Source: Marsupella aquatica
Taxonomy: Eukaryota; Marchantiophyta
NCBI GenBank assembly: GCA_973895155.1
Contig: OZ316891.1
Span: 12,400,001 to 12,464,000 of the forward strand
Direction: 5' to 3'
Length of the DNA: 64,000 nucleotides
The notes beneath the pieces are model-generated. The model had not been told where the DNA came from. It ran no database searches and was given only the letters and a program-made list of their open reading frames with translations. Position 1 is the stretch's first letter, and each line of letters begins with the position of its first letter. Below are positions 38,701 to 51,944 of the stretch, one piece after another. The position numbers were made by a program, and so were the translations under genes.

Positions 38701-41700
38701 TGATTTTATGGAATTAGGAGGGATACCCTAAAGAGACGGTGCAATGTCCCTAGCAAGGTCCGAGCCAAGTACCTATTATTAATTATATTATAATTTTCAA
38801 TCTTAAAACTTTAAATATTAAGCTCAGACAACAGACTGGGGGGTTTATTCTGCCCAATCAAAAGGACTATGTAAAAGTCATCAGTCATTTACAAGGGGAA
38901 AAAGTGGCCGAGTGCTCTTGGAAGGATGCTTCACTTTTATTAAGGACTTCTCAAGTGAACGGTTGGTTTTAGGCAAACTTGCACATTTCTTTGGACAACT
39001 TTGTCTTTTAGTTTTATTTCAAATTGTGACATACGGAGTCACAAAGTTTGAGGTGTTTTTTGAGATCCTAAAACTGGTTGCAAACAAGCAAGAGCCCACT
39101 AACAGGTCAAATTTGAGTCAAAATTATAAAGGAAGCTGCTAAATCTGAAGCCTGGATGGGCCAAGACATTGTCCCTGCCCATCGCAATGGACTGAGTAAA
39201 GCAATTGCCACTTTTACACCAAAAAGAAAAAAGAAAGTTCTGGTCGCAGATAGTAATTGAGAACTTTGACTACCTTGTGAAGAAAATAGTCAACATGTCA
39301 ATGTGTTTTTAGAAATGACCTCATTTCTGTGTAATGGCTCAATAATGTTGTCAGAGAATAATCACGCTTCTTTGTCTTGAAGCTCCAATCTCAGTCAGAT
39401 TGAAAGCAAGAAAAATGGATTAATTAATGAGATGAAACATGTGATTGAAAACAATTGGGCCACTCCACCTTGAGCCCCCCACTTAAGATAATTCTCAAGT
39501 TGTCACAACCTTTAAGAGTACATAACACATTTTCAAAATGTGTGTGGTGTCTTGATGACTTACTCCGCAGGGTCGTCAACTATTAGCAACTAAACCTTAC
39601 CTTTGAATTTGGCAAATTGGGTTGATTTATTTGAAGAGCTTTTGGATCTCCTTTTAAGCTGCAATTTTTCCAGCATGGTCTCAGATGTCCAATCTATTGC
39701 CTCCAATCTATTGCCTCACCAAGTTTGAGACATTTTGAAATTTTGCTTCATTTCAGATGACACAAAGATTGTCAGTATTCTACATCATGATTTCACTTTA
39801 CACTTGGAAATTTTCATGTGGGTCAATTGAAAATGAGTGTTCTTGAGTAATGACATGACGTCTTGAGTGATGTCTTTTAGGTTCAAGGTCATCTAGTCGT
39901 TATGTTTCTGAGGAGACTGGTTCAATAAAGTAAGTGAAACCGGCTACAAACAGTTGGGAGACCTTTTACAGGTTGCATTTCAATCAACCATGTATTTGAG
40001 TGTTAACAATGTTATTTGAGTTAATTTAAATGTTATGAGCAAGTGCATCCAAGCTTTTCCAGTCCATCTCGGTTTCATAGACAAAGTGGAGGTCCATCCG
40101 AGCTTTAGTTTAAGGTGCTGCTAGAGTCATTTAGATTTTCTGTGCCAGTCCATCCAAGCTTGGGAAATTCATCCAGGCTTCATAGCAAACCCAAGCAGAT
40201 AGTCTACATCTGTTGGATGGATCTGTTTTCGGCTTTCAAGGAAAAGAAAATATTACAATTTTTTTCACATTCTCCTCAGCCACCAGCTGGTTCGCTTTGG
40301 GCCCTGGTTCAACCCTCTTCCCCTCCTTGTCTGGGTCCTTGTTAGATCCCTAGATATTCTCCCCTTGTGGCTACCAAATATAGAATTGCATGCTCCAGAG
40401 CAATATGCCTATCCTTTATTGGATTGGGCTTTTGGCTTTCAAGGTAAAAACTATGTATTTTTCATTATAATCTTATAGAATAAAATTAACTAATTAAGAG
40501 AGAATCAATAACATGTACTATGCTACAAATCAAAATTATGAATGATGTTCCCACAATCTGCCGGCTATCCTATATCCAGAATTTTGAGAATGGGCCGGCT
40601 ATACTATGTCAACTGTACTACAGCACAAAACAATATAATGAATGATTTTCTACAATGGGCTGGTTATTCGATATCCAGAATTTTGAGCATGGGCCGGCTA
40701 CACTATGTCCAGAATGTTAGTAAAAAATAACCATGAGAAGTTAGAGTTGGGATCTACTGTGGGTTTCTCAAGCAAAGCCTGTAGACTTTGACTTTAGGGC
40801 CCCACAGAAAATTACGAGGATGAAAGATCACTGGATGCTACATAATTATGTCAAAATGACCATTAAACATGATAATTTTTGTAATAATTTCTATTATGGT
40901 TAGAGGGAAATGGAACTTAAAGCCGCCCCCATGGACTGATAGGTTGTCCATGAAACCCCCATGGATAAATGACATTTGGATAGACTGGACCAAAACTTAA
41001 AAATATGCATGGATACACTAGTGTTTACTTTTCTTTCCATACAATACAAAACAGTGTCATTGACCAAAGCATCACTTCTGTCCAAAGATTGTCCGTGTCA
41101 CTAACTCTGTCCTCACACATGTCTTAAAGATATTTTGTCAGAGGCCATAGCACTTTAATTGAAGGCTTCGCTCTATTACCCTGGGCCATTCCCCAATACA
41201 GTTCAATAAAAATATAAAATACATTAGGCCCTTATATAAATACCTGATTTGGCTTTCATGGTTTATGAAATTTTGAGTAAATTGAGTGCTTCACATTTTA
41301 CTCTTAATGTCTCAAGTAATTTGCTCAATGGTAAAATACCAAATGAACTCAATTCACTCATTTTTTTTTAATGTTTGTAAGCCATGCTAGCTAAAGGGGA
41401 AGCAAGCAACACAATGACTCATGAACCAATAACTAAGACAATTCTCACCAAGGAGGCTTTAATTTGGGCAAATCTAAGCCTAAATAACCTTAATTTTTAC
41501 AAATGGATTCATATTTTTTTACACACTTCTTAAGATTCTAGGGCATTGGCACTTTGTGGTATGACTATATTACTTTCAGAATTTTTTTACATAATTTTGT
41601 ATTTTATATAACTTCACTCTTGTTACCTGGATTGTAGAATTTTTTTCATTGTGGAGCTAAAGGAAATTTTAATTTGCATAAGCATTGTTACTGAATACCA

Positions 41701-44237
41701 TTTTTGAGAGACCATTGTTCTTGTTATAAATAGTGAATTTGACTGATTTTTTACTATAGAGCTACTTGAGATTTTTTGGGGGAGTATTGTTAATGAATAG
41801 TATTTTTTAGAGAGCAATGCTCTTGTTACAAGAAATGCTTCAAGTACTTTGCCTTCCAGATTTTAAATGTACATTTTTATTGACATTATTTCTCAATTTG
41901 ACTTTGAGATGAACACATAATGTTATTAGGGGGACATAAATGTAGGTAAACAATTAATCAGAGAGTTTATCGTCCATTTGCAATGGGGTTCTCTCATAAT
42001 TAAGTGTAAAATGGTCTGTCCCTCAGAGTCCATGGGGATAATGTAGCAGTCCATCCTGGCTTTTGTTTAGAGGAAATGCCTATCATACATGATGATTTTT
42101 GTTATATGGTTCAAAGGATGAGCATTCAGCATCGTTTCTATTCCAACGTTTAGGACGAAGGGATCAACCGCAACTCTTGGCTCCAATTAATTGGTCACTC
42201 TTTCCAGGGTGTCATCCGCCAGTTCCCATCAGCCTCAATCTAACGGTTTCACTCAACTATAAGAGGAGATCTAACGGTCGAAAAGTAATATAAAACAATT
42301 CACATGAGAAGTATTCTTAAGCATGTACTCCGTAATAACAGAGGTACTGTACCATTCGCACTGGCAAATCGCAAATTGAAAAAAATCGATCACCGTACCA
42401 TGCCTGGGACGGACAGAGATTCATCAGCTGACAGAGTCTGCATTGATGACTTGTGTCCTCATTCTTCAAGAGCCAGTGATGAATCGTGAGTAATCGGCGA
42501 GTGAATCGTCGGGCAATCCTGTCCAGCATTCTGTCGTGCCAGCTGAAATGGGGGCGGAGGAACTGAGAACAACAACTATGGCAGACTGTACTGTACTCCT
42601 GTAGCAGTCAAAACAAAGCTTCTCTCATCAGTAAAGTATCCTACAATGCAGAATATTCATCGGCCTTCGACGAACATACGACTGGGATCTGAGCTGAATC
42701 AGATTGTCATATCAATCCATCAATAGCAACAGCATGGTAGAACGAACGAATGTCGAGAACTCCAGGTCCTCGCTCGTCGATGCATATGTGAAAATTTCTC
42801 ATTCTCCAGCGCGCGGTCGGAGAGAGTGAGAGAGAGTGAGCTGTCATTGTAGTTTAGATTGAGACTCTGGATTCTAAGAGGAAACGCTCAATGTGGGACC
42901 GGTGAAGGGAGATGCTTGACTGTCCTCCTGTTGTTGACCCGCGAGTGCCGTGCGGAAGAAGCTCTGAGTCGAGGAAGGAGAAGCACCTGTCGCCATTCGT
43001 TTGTTTCGCGTAGCGTGTGATATTGTGAGATGCGTCATGATCAAAGGCTCTTCTAGTCGTGTGCGCGAGTCGAGATTCTCATGATTTGTTGAGTGAAGAG
43101 GAACTGAGGAAGGATAAGTGAGTGTTTCCGAATAGGAGAGAATGAGATTGACGTGAGATGAGGGCGGCAAGAAAGAAAGAGCTCCATTCAGGTTGACACT
43201 GCGTCGGAACGTTCGCCGACGGCGTGTGGCTTCTACCACAATAGATCTGGAGCGCGAGCGGGAGGTTTGAACGTACCTTTGAATTTACGGGAGCACTGAC
43301 TTTGTGATCGCCGTCTGCTAGTGCCCCAGTTTTGTGCTTTCTAGCCGGGCTGTCTGCGAGCGTGACCACCCAACGTGCACGGACAGTGCGTTTCATTACC
43401 ATCTGGACAATCGGCGCCCAAATTTTGTCGCCACTGGTTGTCTTCAGTCTTGGATGATCGCAGTTGGCTCTCGGCAGAAATGGTCGGACCTCCGATGACT
43501 GCTTTTCCACGCTCATTATGAATGGCACTGAGAATCTCAATTGCTCTGGGTTACTCGTGGACCTGCTCTGGAAATGACCGCGTGGAAGGGAGACTCTGGA
43601 AATTATCAACCAGCTCCAACGTGGAAGGACAAGACTACACTGAGAGGGGGGGGGGGAGGATGGAAGTGCCGATTGTCCTATGATTCGTGTTCTATCAGAG
43701 CATCTCTTTCGTGTGGAAATGAATTATAATTATGAGCAACTGAAAAGTTGAGGACGATGGCATTTGGGTGTCAATTTTAGGGAGAATGGTTGGGGAAGGT
43801 GAAGAAATTGGGTAGCACATCGGTGGAGTTGGGTAATCAATGACACAGGTGCAATACCCATCAAAGTGTGCAATATATTGAAGGCTTGTTGGGAGCGGAT
43901 GTGATTGTCCGCTAACGTCACCCTCGTTTGGAGCTGGGTGAGCAACTGACAGTCTTAGTTTGCAATCTAGTGCTGTCTGAGCCGCCTCACCTGACGGAGG
44001 CGCTCTCCTGTAGTATCCCCAGCTGGTATTTGCTGGAGTAGTGGCAGCATAAATGCTTCCTCTCGGCTACGTAGGCGATTCTGCTTTACAGCAAGCAGCG
44101 CATTCGTCTCAGCAACTATACAAACATAACCAGTATTCAATGGACTATGCCGCGGAAAGTCGGAAGTACTTTTTTCAGCACATGTAGAAGTTGCCGCAAA
44201 AGCTGGAATTGAAGCTGGAGAGGGATCCGGGACGGCC
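35701..44237. other. Long AT-rich intergenic region between two divergent genes
   Basis: Contains no recognisable gene. Two imperfect tandem copies of a roughly 117-bp unit (about 36661-36745 and 36778-36862) share GACTTCATTCTCATGTA and AAGGTAGC(A/T)AACATACC. Another imperfect pair lies at about 40538-40610 and 40648-40715 (ATATCCAGAATTTTGAG and ATGGGCCGGCTA cores). Minus-strand frames at 36480-36746, 37374-37583 and 38279-38566 are uninterrupted for 70-95 codons but match nothing I know. The last ends beside a good CAAG/GTAAGT donor at 38281 and could be an exon of an unrecognised gene. From about 42300 the sequence is GC-richer and leads into the receptor kinase gene, so 42300-44237 probably includes its promoter and leader. 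Confidence 0.4.
36661..36862 (-). repeat. Imperfect tandem duplication, about 117-bp period
   Basis: Two copies of GACTTCATTCTCATGTA...GATGGTTA/GATGGCTA...GCACCATAT...AAGGTAGC(A/T)AACATACC. No function evident. Confidence 0.6.
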
Positions 44238-47200
44238 ATGACGACGATTAGCTTGAGGCAACAGCGACATCTCAACTACGGAGCTTGCAGTGGGAAGATG
44301 GCGTGGGTTGTATTGCTTATTGTCATCTGCATGCTCGAACAGATTCTGCCGAGCGTCGCCCAGACTTCAATCGATGGTATCGTAAAACTCACGTCTTCGT
44401 TACTCTCTTGGAAGACATGAAGCAGTCTCGAGAATTGGGCTTTCTATTGCATGCAGGGATGTGTAATTCAAAGCCCACACAGGCAACGAAAAATTAGTGA
44501 AGTCTTCTTAGACAAAAGAAATTGAGATGCAATTGAATTGTGCTGAGTCAGTAATCGGCTTGAGCATTTAAGTGCCTTCATATAACTTGTACACAGAGAC
44601 TTAATATGGTAAACGAGAGAAACACTCTCATTTGAACGTCAATGAACGTCTTTCGTCGGAACTTTCCAAACGACCGAGCGACAAATGTATGCCATGAACC
44701 AACAACTGCTTGGCCGATGTCCTCCCAATCTTCTGGGTTCAATGAGCTATTGGACAGACTGACTGAAGAACTTCGGCTTAGATAGTAACGACGAATTGGA
44801 AAGCAGATTTAACCAGTTAACGTGGCAAGGGTAACATGCAAGGGAAACATTCCACTACGCATGAGTGCAGGTCCTATTTATTGTCACGAGAAATTAAGGA
44901 TGCATACTCAAATGAAGATCGAGGACGTTGGAAGAATAAATCGCGGTTCAGTATTATTTGGTTCCAATTAGACACATTACAGATGGCGCAGGCAAGGATT
45001 TGTGACCGTTCGAGCAAACAGACTTTCCATTTCGAGAGAGAGTGGAAGAGTGGGGGTAAACATTCTGGTCAAAGTGGCAAAGATGAATGAGTTGAACCGA
45101 ATGAAGTTGAATGAGCAAATCGGTTCTCAGGTTCGCAGATTCCCCACTGGATAAATTGTCATGCAGAAGCTTTCGAGGTTGGTGGGATGTGAGGGAGTAC
45201 CAAGAAGGTACGGATGAGTCGAGTTTTGGGAGGTGCAATAGTCTGTAAACCATAGCAGAGCAATTTACGAATATTATATGTTCTCTGAGATAGTCGGGAG
45301 CTTGAGAGCTGAGTTGAGGTTCAGGTTGGGATTGAAGTTGAAATTGAGATGGAGATGAATTAGAAGAGTGCGTCAGAGTTGGCGGAAAACTCCGATGCCG
45401 CCCAATAGACTCTTTATGAAAATTCTATCCATGATATTGAGCCGGCCGATCCTTCAGCTCGTAGGGCAAACGAGAGAGAAAACTGGGTAATGGTTATAGT
45501 AAGGTCTATCATTTCTGAGAGCCAAACGAAAGAACGAGAAAAAAGTCGCGCTAAGATTTGAGGTCCGATGAACTCACTGTAGTAGATGTTAGACTCCTCT
45601 TTAAGTCCGGCGCTCCTCTTTGAGTCCGGCACGAAGAAATAGTCTAAGATTGCACTCGTTAAAAAGGTGAAGCCAATTGTTCTGTTTTCACATCATCCCC
45701 CGTTAATATTCCCTTCGCGGCATAATGTCTGAAATCTTGATTTTCAAGACCCACATGCTTGTTATATATGGTTCTCCGTTTTACAGAATAGTACATATAT
45801 ACCAGACTCGTCTTTAGTCCAGCAAGAAGAAACAGTCAAAGATTACATCCCGGAACGGTGAAGCTGATTGTTCTGTTTTCACATCATCCCCCAATAATTA
45901 TTCCCTTCGCGGCCTAATGTCTGGATGCTTGATTGTCAGAACCCAGGTGTTTATTTATATTTAGCTCTCCTTTTACAGAATAGACTGATCAGGTCTTTTA
46001 GTCGCACAATCATTTTGTTGAGAAAGTGTTGTCAATTTGAATATTGTGGTTGCCAAATCGCAGAGCTTGCCTTGAAGAACTTCCGGGATATCGTGACAAG
46101 TGATCCGAACGATGCTCTCGCAAGTTGGGACCGAAACGCTGACGTATGTCATTGGGATTATGTCAGTTGCAATGACAACCAGCGCGTCGTCAGTCTGTGA
46201 GTAGCCCATTAGCACTTTTGTTGTATAATCGCTGATGTCCTTGTGCTGCTTCGACATGTATTACTGAGTACAGTCCTACTTAGAGAACGCGTGCAACCTT
46301 CATATTTGTCTCGACCCCGATGAGACGCACGCACATCCCAATCCTAACCCCTGCACAAGCAGCAAATCCTCTATCTTTCAATCTCGCCACGAATATTGAG
46401 TCTTGTTTCGGAGTGCTTATGCAATTTCAAACTGCAGAAAGTGCCATCTACTTCACATCCATAAAATACAACAGAAGTAACCCAGACATTTGAATTTGAG
46501 GATCCTCAAGATACGCTGGAAGTCCCCATCTGAAGGTTTTCTTTTGGAACGGATGAACTGGCTCCGCATGCCTTAGATTAGCCCCCTTGTCAACTTTTTA
46601 TTGCCCTGGCAAATCGTTGTTTTCGCTTTTCGAGACACTCTATGAACAATCGAATTGTACCAGACACTATTAACCGCTAGTGAATTTAGTAAATCATTAC
46701 TTACTCAACACTACTTCCAGATATCCTACATTCTTGACTACTCAAAGCTCCTAAAGGACGAACTCGTTTCTGTCATTGTCTATAACGTACTTATTAGCGT
46801 GTGTTTTGATTAATGATGCATGACACCTTCTTCCTTAATAGAACTTTTGAACTGTCTCCTCAATAGGTCGAATTTTTTTTCTGGGTCCTCAATAACTTTA
46901 GTTTTCCAAGTGTGTCCTCAATAGCTCACCACTTGCCTCGTACCTTCAGAGATCTCTCGAACCAAGGTTTGGTTGGCATCATCAGTGCTTCTCTTGGGGC
47001 ACTAGAGTTTCTCGAGCATCTGTAAGTTTTCCGGCAGGAACCGCATTCTTGGACAAGCTATCGCAAGTAATTTTGGGGGCCTGCACTTTACACTGTAGAG
47101 GTTGTTATACGCAGCATAAATCAAACTTAAAAAGGTGTGAAGCTTGGCTTTTACCTATTTGCAGAAGATTGGAACAAAGCAACTACATAGCGAATGAACA

Positions 47201-50200
47201 GAATTACTGGAAATTATCTTCACTTGTATTTGAAGACTATTGTGATGATTGCAATCATTCAATGCCTATGCACATGATATGACGCATTTCAGTTGTGAAC
47301 TTGACAGGAATCTTGAAAACAACAGCTTCACGGGAGTCGTGCCCGAGAGCTTAGGTTATTTGGCGAACTTGCATACGCTGTAAGGTTCACAAAACTGAGA
47401 TGAGTGATTCGGCTTAATGAACTAACTTGAAAAGTATCTTTGAAGGCTCTGCTGCTAGCCATAATATAAGTGAATTGAAGGTGCTTGTTCTCTAGCTGTG
47501 GGGTGTGGGGTTTGGAAGCGTCCCATAATAAGCAAGCATGCGAAATGGAACAGTCGCTGCTGTTTATATGAAACAGACATAATTTAATGTGCCTTGATGA
47601 GATGGCGTCTTGACTTCGCATCCTTTGCAGGAATTTGGGAAACAACAACCTGAAAGTTCCGCTTCCACATTCCATTCAAATGATGAGCGAGAGGCATACT
47701 CGGTAAGCCGTTTTTATGTCCCATTCAATATTAGCAAAAGCTGTGCTACAAGACAGTCTGGAGATATCCTAATACATGTATTGTCAAAATAAATACGTAT
47801 AAGGACAGATATTGTGCCCGGGGCTTAGGTGCTGTTTGTCTCACGGGAGATTGCTTTCTTGCAAAGTATGACACTACCAGCTTGTGCTAATGGTGTTGTC
47901 CCCACAGGAGCACAAGTCATCGAGCTCTCCTATCAGTATCAGGAAAAACAAAGAGCCTTCTGCCTATAGTCCTGGGAGTTGTGGGTGGCGTGCTACTCGT
48001 TGTTCTTTGCATATGCCTATTTATTGTGTGGCGGTGGTACATAAAAACAAACGATGATCGGAAGCCTGGTACTGAATCTCGCTCTATCTCACTATTAGTA
48101 ATTGCTAGGTGTCCAACATATTCAAATAATAGAGAGTTGGAGTATTTTCTCTCTGACAGTTTCTCCTACAGATCTGTATTGTGCACATTGAAGACTTCTA
48201 CCTTCCAATAGGCAGTCTTCTGGATGTAAGCGATGAAATGCTCCTATGCTATTCTACTGTTCATTTACTTGAGAACGATTTTCACTTTTGTTTTGAGAAT
48301 GATATCCTTGTACATGAACTATAGGACTAGGCTGCATTCATGGATTTGGAGTGGACCCAGGCTAGTTTCCTACAAACTGTCATGATCAAAGTAAACAGTT
48401 TTACATATCTTGGAGGCCCTGACTTTACCCGGCCACTCTGTTGAGGTCGTATTATTGGGTCAGTTCCATTCTCTTGTTTGGTATATTTGATGAACTGTCA
48501 GAGGCTCAGTACACCATATACGCTCATGTATGTGAGGGATGATGATGCCCTTGTCAGTCTTATCTTTTAGTGTTGTTGGTTTTGCAGCGTTGATGCCCAA
48601 GCCAAGGGTTCTGGACCCTGCTATGAGCAAAAAACTATCTAAATTGTCAGAGAGAGCCCGCAAAAGCACAAAGAGTTTTACCCTCAAAGAATTGACAACT
48701 GCCACAGGAAATTTCACCCAGTACAGGGTCATAGGGCAAGGTGGATTTGGGTTGGTCTACAGAGGAACTCTGTCTACCGGTCAAGAGGTTGCTATCAAGC
48801 ATGCACACAAAGACGCAAAGCAAGGGCTTGAAGAATTCTACAATGGTAAACTGCAGCTTGCTTGTTCCTCTGTGGCTAATCCCGTGCCAATATCTGTGTT
48901 GATTTATCTAGTACCATTGCTGTTACAATTACGCTTGCCGTCTGCAATTAAAATTCTTGGCACACAATCATTGGTGACTGCTATTCAGCAATAGGCCCGC
49001 AAATTTTCGCAGCCAAATGGAAAGTCAGACTCCAATTGATATACATGCTTGTTTTGTTTTGTTTTGTTTTGTTTAGTTCTAATTGGTTTTATATAGTTCT
49101 GATGCTGCATGCTAATTTCAGTCCCTGATGTTTGTTATACTACATTTGACTGCAGAGGTAGAACTCCTGTCAAAAGTCCACCACAAGTACTTGGTTGATC
49201 TTATTGGTTATTGTGATGAAGACGGTAAAGATTTCAATCCTGACTGTATTGGTGGTCTTGACGTCATAGGAAGATACAAACTTTTTTGTTGTTAAGAAAA
49301 AGTCTTGTTGAGCTAGGAATTTAAGTCCGTTTATCTGGATGAAGTATTCTCTAACTTTAATGGTACATCGTAAATTCTGTAAGTCCCGAGACAAACATTA
49401 CACGAGGTATCACATTCTGGCTTCATCCCAAATGATTTTGGAAATATTATTCTCTAGAAAGAGTAACAAGCTTGTTACGATCTCCTGCAGGTGAACAGCT
49501 GCTTGTCTACGAGTTTATCCCAAATGGAAACCTGTTTGAACATTTGTGTGGTATGAAACTTTTCTGCATAACTTCCTGTCTTAGGTTTTACATCGATGTT
49601 GACCTAAACAAGCCTAATGTAATCTCTGCGAGACCTGTGCAAATGGTACCATTGTTTGTCAAATGTCTTCACCATAGTCAATTGTTCATGTGTCTGTATT
49701 CTCCTCTCATAGTTGTTACCTTATCGTACCCATACAATGTCACCCCTTCCTTGTGAGTCCAACCATTTATCTACTCCCTCAGTCATAGAAATCGTTTGAT
49801 TCATCTCGCAGTCATACCTGAAATGGATTCCCTGTCCTAATTGATGTGTGGGCCGAAAGTCCTGTTCCTCACTTTGCCGAAGATGAAAGTTTTGCTGACA
49901 GGATTTCTCTGGGGCTGTTCTGCTTGGTATCAAATGCAGGTCAGCGAACACCGCCACTGACTTGGAGACAACGCGTGCAGATTGCAATCTGCTGCGCCAA
50001 AGGTGGGTACTTGCAGAGAAAGCTTCATTGTGAGAGTTAAATTCATCCCTCATCCCAGAGAGGGGCAAAGAGCAAGAGTAGTCAGTTCTACATAGTTGAC
50101 TGGGGAAAATCCAGAGAGTGTAAATGGAGGCTAATGACAGGCATAGCACAGGTTATTTTATATTAGCCTGTCTTAGACAGATCATGAGAATTATTCAAGA

Positions 50201-51944
50201 AACTTTCTTCGTGTACCTCTAGTAACTTGATTGTGCTCATGAACCTACAGATGTTATTTTGTAGCGTAGCAATAGAGGGGATGCATTTCAATCTACTGAT
50301 GGCTCAGAACGTTACTAAGTAGGAAGAGAAAATTCATTCTTTTCCTGGTGTTCACGATGCAGCACTTGCGCATTTGCACGAGGGTTGCACTCCTCCAATC
50401 ATACACAGGGATATTAAGCCAAGCAACATTTTACTTGACAACGATCTGGTGGCCAAAGTGGCTGATTTTGGCTTGTCAAAGACTGGACCGGTAGGGGATG
50501 CGTCCCATGTTAGTACCGGAGTAAAAGGCACCCCTGGATATCTCGATCCATATTATTACTTGAGCTGGCACTTGGGAGCTTACAGTGATGTATATAGCTT
50601 TGGTGTTATCCTTCTGCAGCTTGTGGCTTCAAAGCCAGCAGTTGATCAAAAGCGGAGGAACAGGAGTTCAAACTACAGTCTAATCACCTGGGTGAGCTGA
50701 TTTGGTCATTATAAATCATTCTTAGATATCTATAGAGCCTCCAGTGATAGGCAAACAGCAGAATTTAATGTGTTACCTGACAATTTTCTTCTTTCAAAGC
50801 TCTTCAGCGAGTAGTACACCACAATCATATAATAACCTTGATTTAATCTCGTTTGGAGACACTCTGCTAGTAATTTTTTGAAATAGCTGGAGCGCTCAAT
50901 GGATATCATTGATTTTTCCTTATATCCATAAAATTTCAGTCTTTCGATATATCTAGGAAACATTGACGTTGTGTACCCTTGTAGAGGTGAAGTAGACATC
51001 AGATTAAAGCAGGGCGTCCTTGTTTCATCAGCTCTCTTGCTTGCGTAATTTTCTTTTGTGCATGGCTCCTAAAGACTGTTCTCAGTAGTATACGGTCATT
51101 AAAGAGGCCAAGTCAGTAGAAATGTTTTGATTGAATCAGGCTATTTTCCTGGAAGTGAACTAGTCAATTATTGATAGACTCCTAGAGTGAGCACCTAGAG
51201 TGAGCAGGTATAGTTCTGATTCCGAAGCGGGAATTGGTTTTGCAGGCTAAGGATTGCTTGAGGCAAGGACATTTTAATGGTATTGTGGATCCTAAGCTCC
51301 GCCTACAAGGTTACAACCGTGATATTTTGATGCTGATGATACAGTTGGGAATACGTTGCACTGGAGAGGCAATTAAAGACCGTCCTACTATGAAGGTCAT
51401 TTATGAAGAGCTTGAGCATGCTTTAGAAACGCTGGGCTCACTGCCATCTGTCAAGGGTTCACCAGAGAGTTCCCGTGAATCGATTGAGGGCAGTAAAGAA
51501 TTGGCTCCAGAAGGCGTGGCAACGTTAGGTGCCGGTCAAGACGAACATTTCAACTTGTATAGCAACATCTGTTTTGACGGAAGATCGTGGGTTGATATAA
51601 AAATGCTAGGTGAAGATCACTCTGAAGAACGAGGCGAACACTATGATGAACAATATCACTCTGAAGGACAGGGCCAAGATCACCCTGAAGAACGAGGTCA
51701 AGATCAACCTGAAGGACAGGGCCAAGATCACCCGGAAGAACAAGGTCAAGATCAACCTGAAGGACAGGGCCAAGATCACCCTGAAGAACAAGGTCAAGAT
51801 CAACCTGAAGAACAAGGTCGAGATCACTCTGGAGAACCAGGCCAGGAAGAAGTCAGTCCTCCAAAGGGTCTCCACGGGTCCAAGGATTCCTTGGACATAT
51901 CAATATATAGTCCAAAGCTGGAGGCTGCTAAGCGGATTTTATGA
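44238..51944 (+). CDS. LRR receptor-like protein kinase, 12 exons, 708 aa
   Basis: Plasma-membrane receptor kinase. Exons: 44238-44376, 46064-46196, 46950-47021, 47308-47379, 47631-47702, 47908-48068, 48588-48845, 49156-49224, 49491-49550, 49940-50002, 50363-50691 and 51246-51944; all joins are GT/AG and in frame. Order: signal peptide (hydrophobic [18 protein letters not shown]); N-terminal LRR cap ([17 protein letters not shown]); three LRRs, each a phase-2 exon of exactly 72 bp (24 aa); transmembrane segment about 180-204; kinase. Kinase marks: GQGGFG loop 266-271, Lys287 in VAIK, alpha-[14 protein letters not shown] 381-388, DFG 401-403, [16 protein letters not shown] and SDVYSFGV. All catalytic residues are present, and it is an RD kinase. 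The tail 619-674 is seven octapeptide repeats. An in-frame ATG at 44298 would remove 20 residues and place the hydrophobic stretch at the extreme N-terminus, so it may be the true start. Three LRRs is a small ectodomain. Confidence 0.93.
44377..46063 (+). other. Intron 1 of the LRR kinase, with a tandem duplication
   Basis: 1.69-kb intron. About 45616-45789 and 45814-45983 are imperfect copies (period about 197 bp) sharing GTTCTGTTTTCACATCATCC, ATTCCCTTCGCGGC and TTTTACAGAATAG. The second copy ends 80 bp before the real acceptor, so each copy carries an acceptor-like TTTTACAG. Confidence 0.7.
49048..49073 (+). repeat. (TTTTG)n microsatellite in intron 7 of the LRR kinase
   Basis: Five consecutive TTTTG-type units between exons 7 and 8. 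Short and probably polymorphic. Confidence 0.8.
51672..51839 (+). repeat. 24-bp coding minisatellite: octapeptide repeats in the kinase tail
   Basis: Seven in-frame units of 24 bp encode [16 protein letters not shown] octapeptides. They alternate so that the effective DNA period is 48 bp. The protein segment is very hydrophilic and acidic, rich in Gln, Asp, Glu and Pro. A further diverged unit (GEDHSEER) precedes them near residue 598. The opposite strand is open too and would be strongly hydrophobic, but that is a mirror effect of the repeat. Confidence 0.9.

Noticed and set aside
43079-43609. 176-codon minus-strand frame upstream of the LRR kinase
   Set aside because: No recognisable domain; GC-richer promoter-side sequence with short frames on both strands.
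51606-51875. Hydrophobic repeated frame on the minus strand, like a membrane protein
   Set aside because: It is the opposite strand of the octapeptide minisatellite in the LRR kinase, which has clear kinase context.
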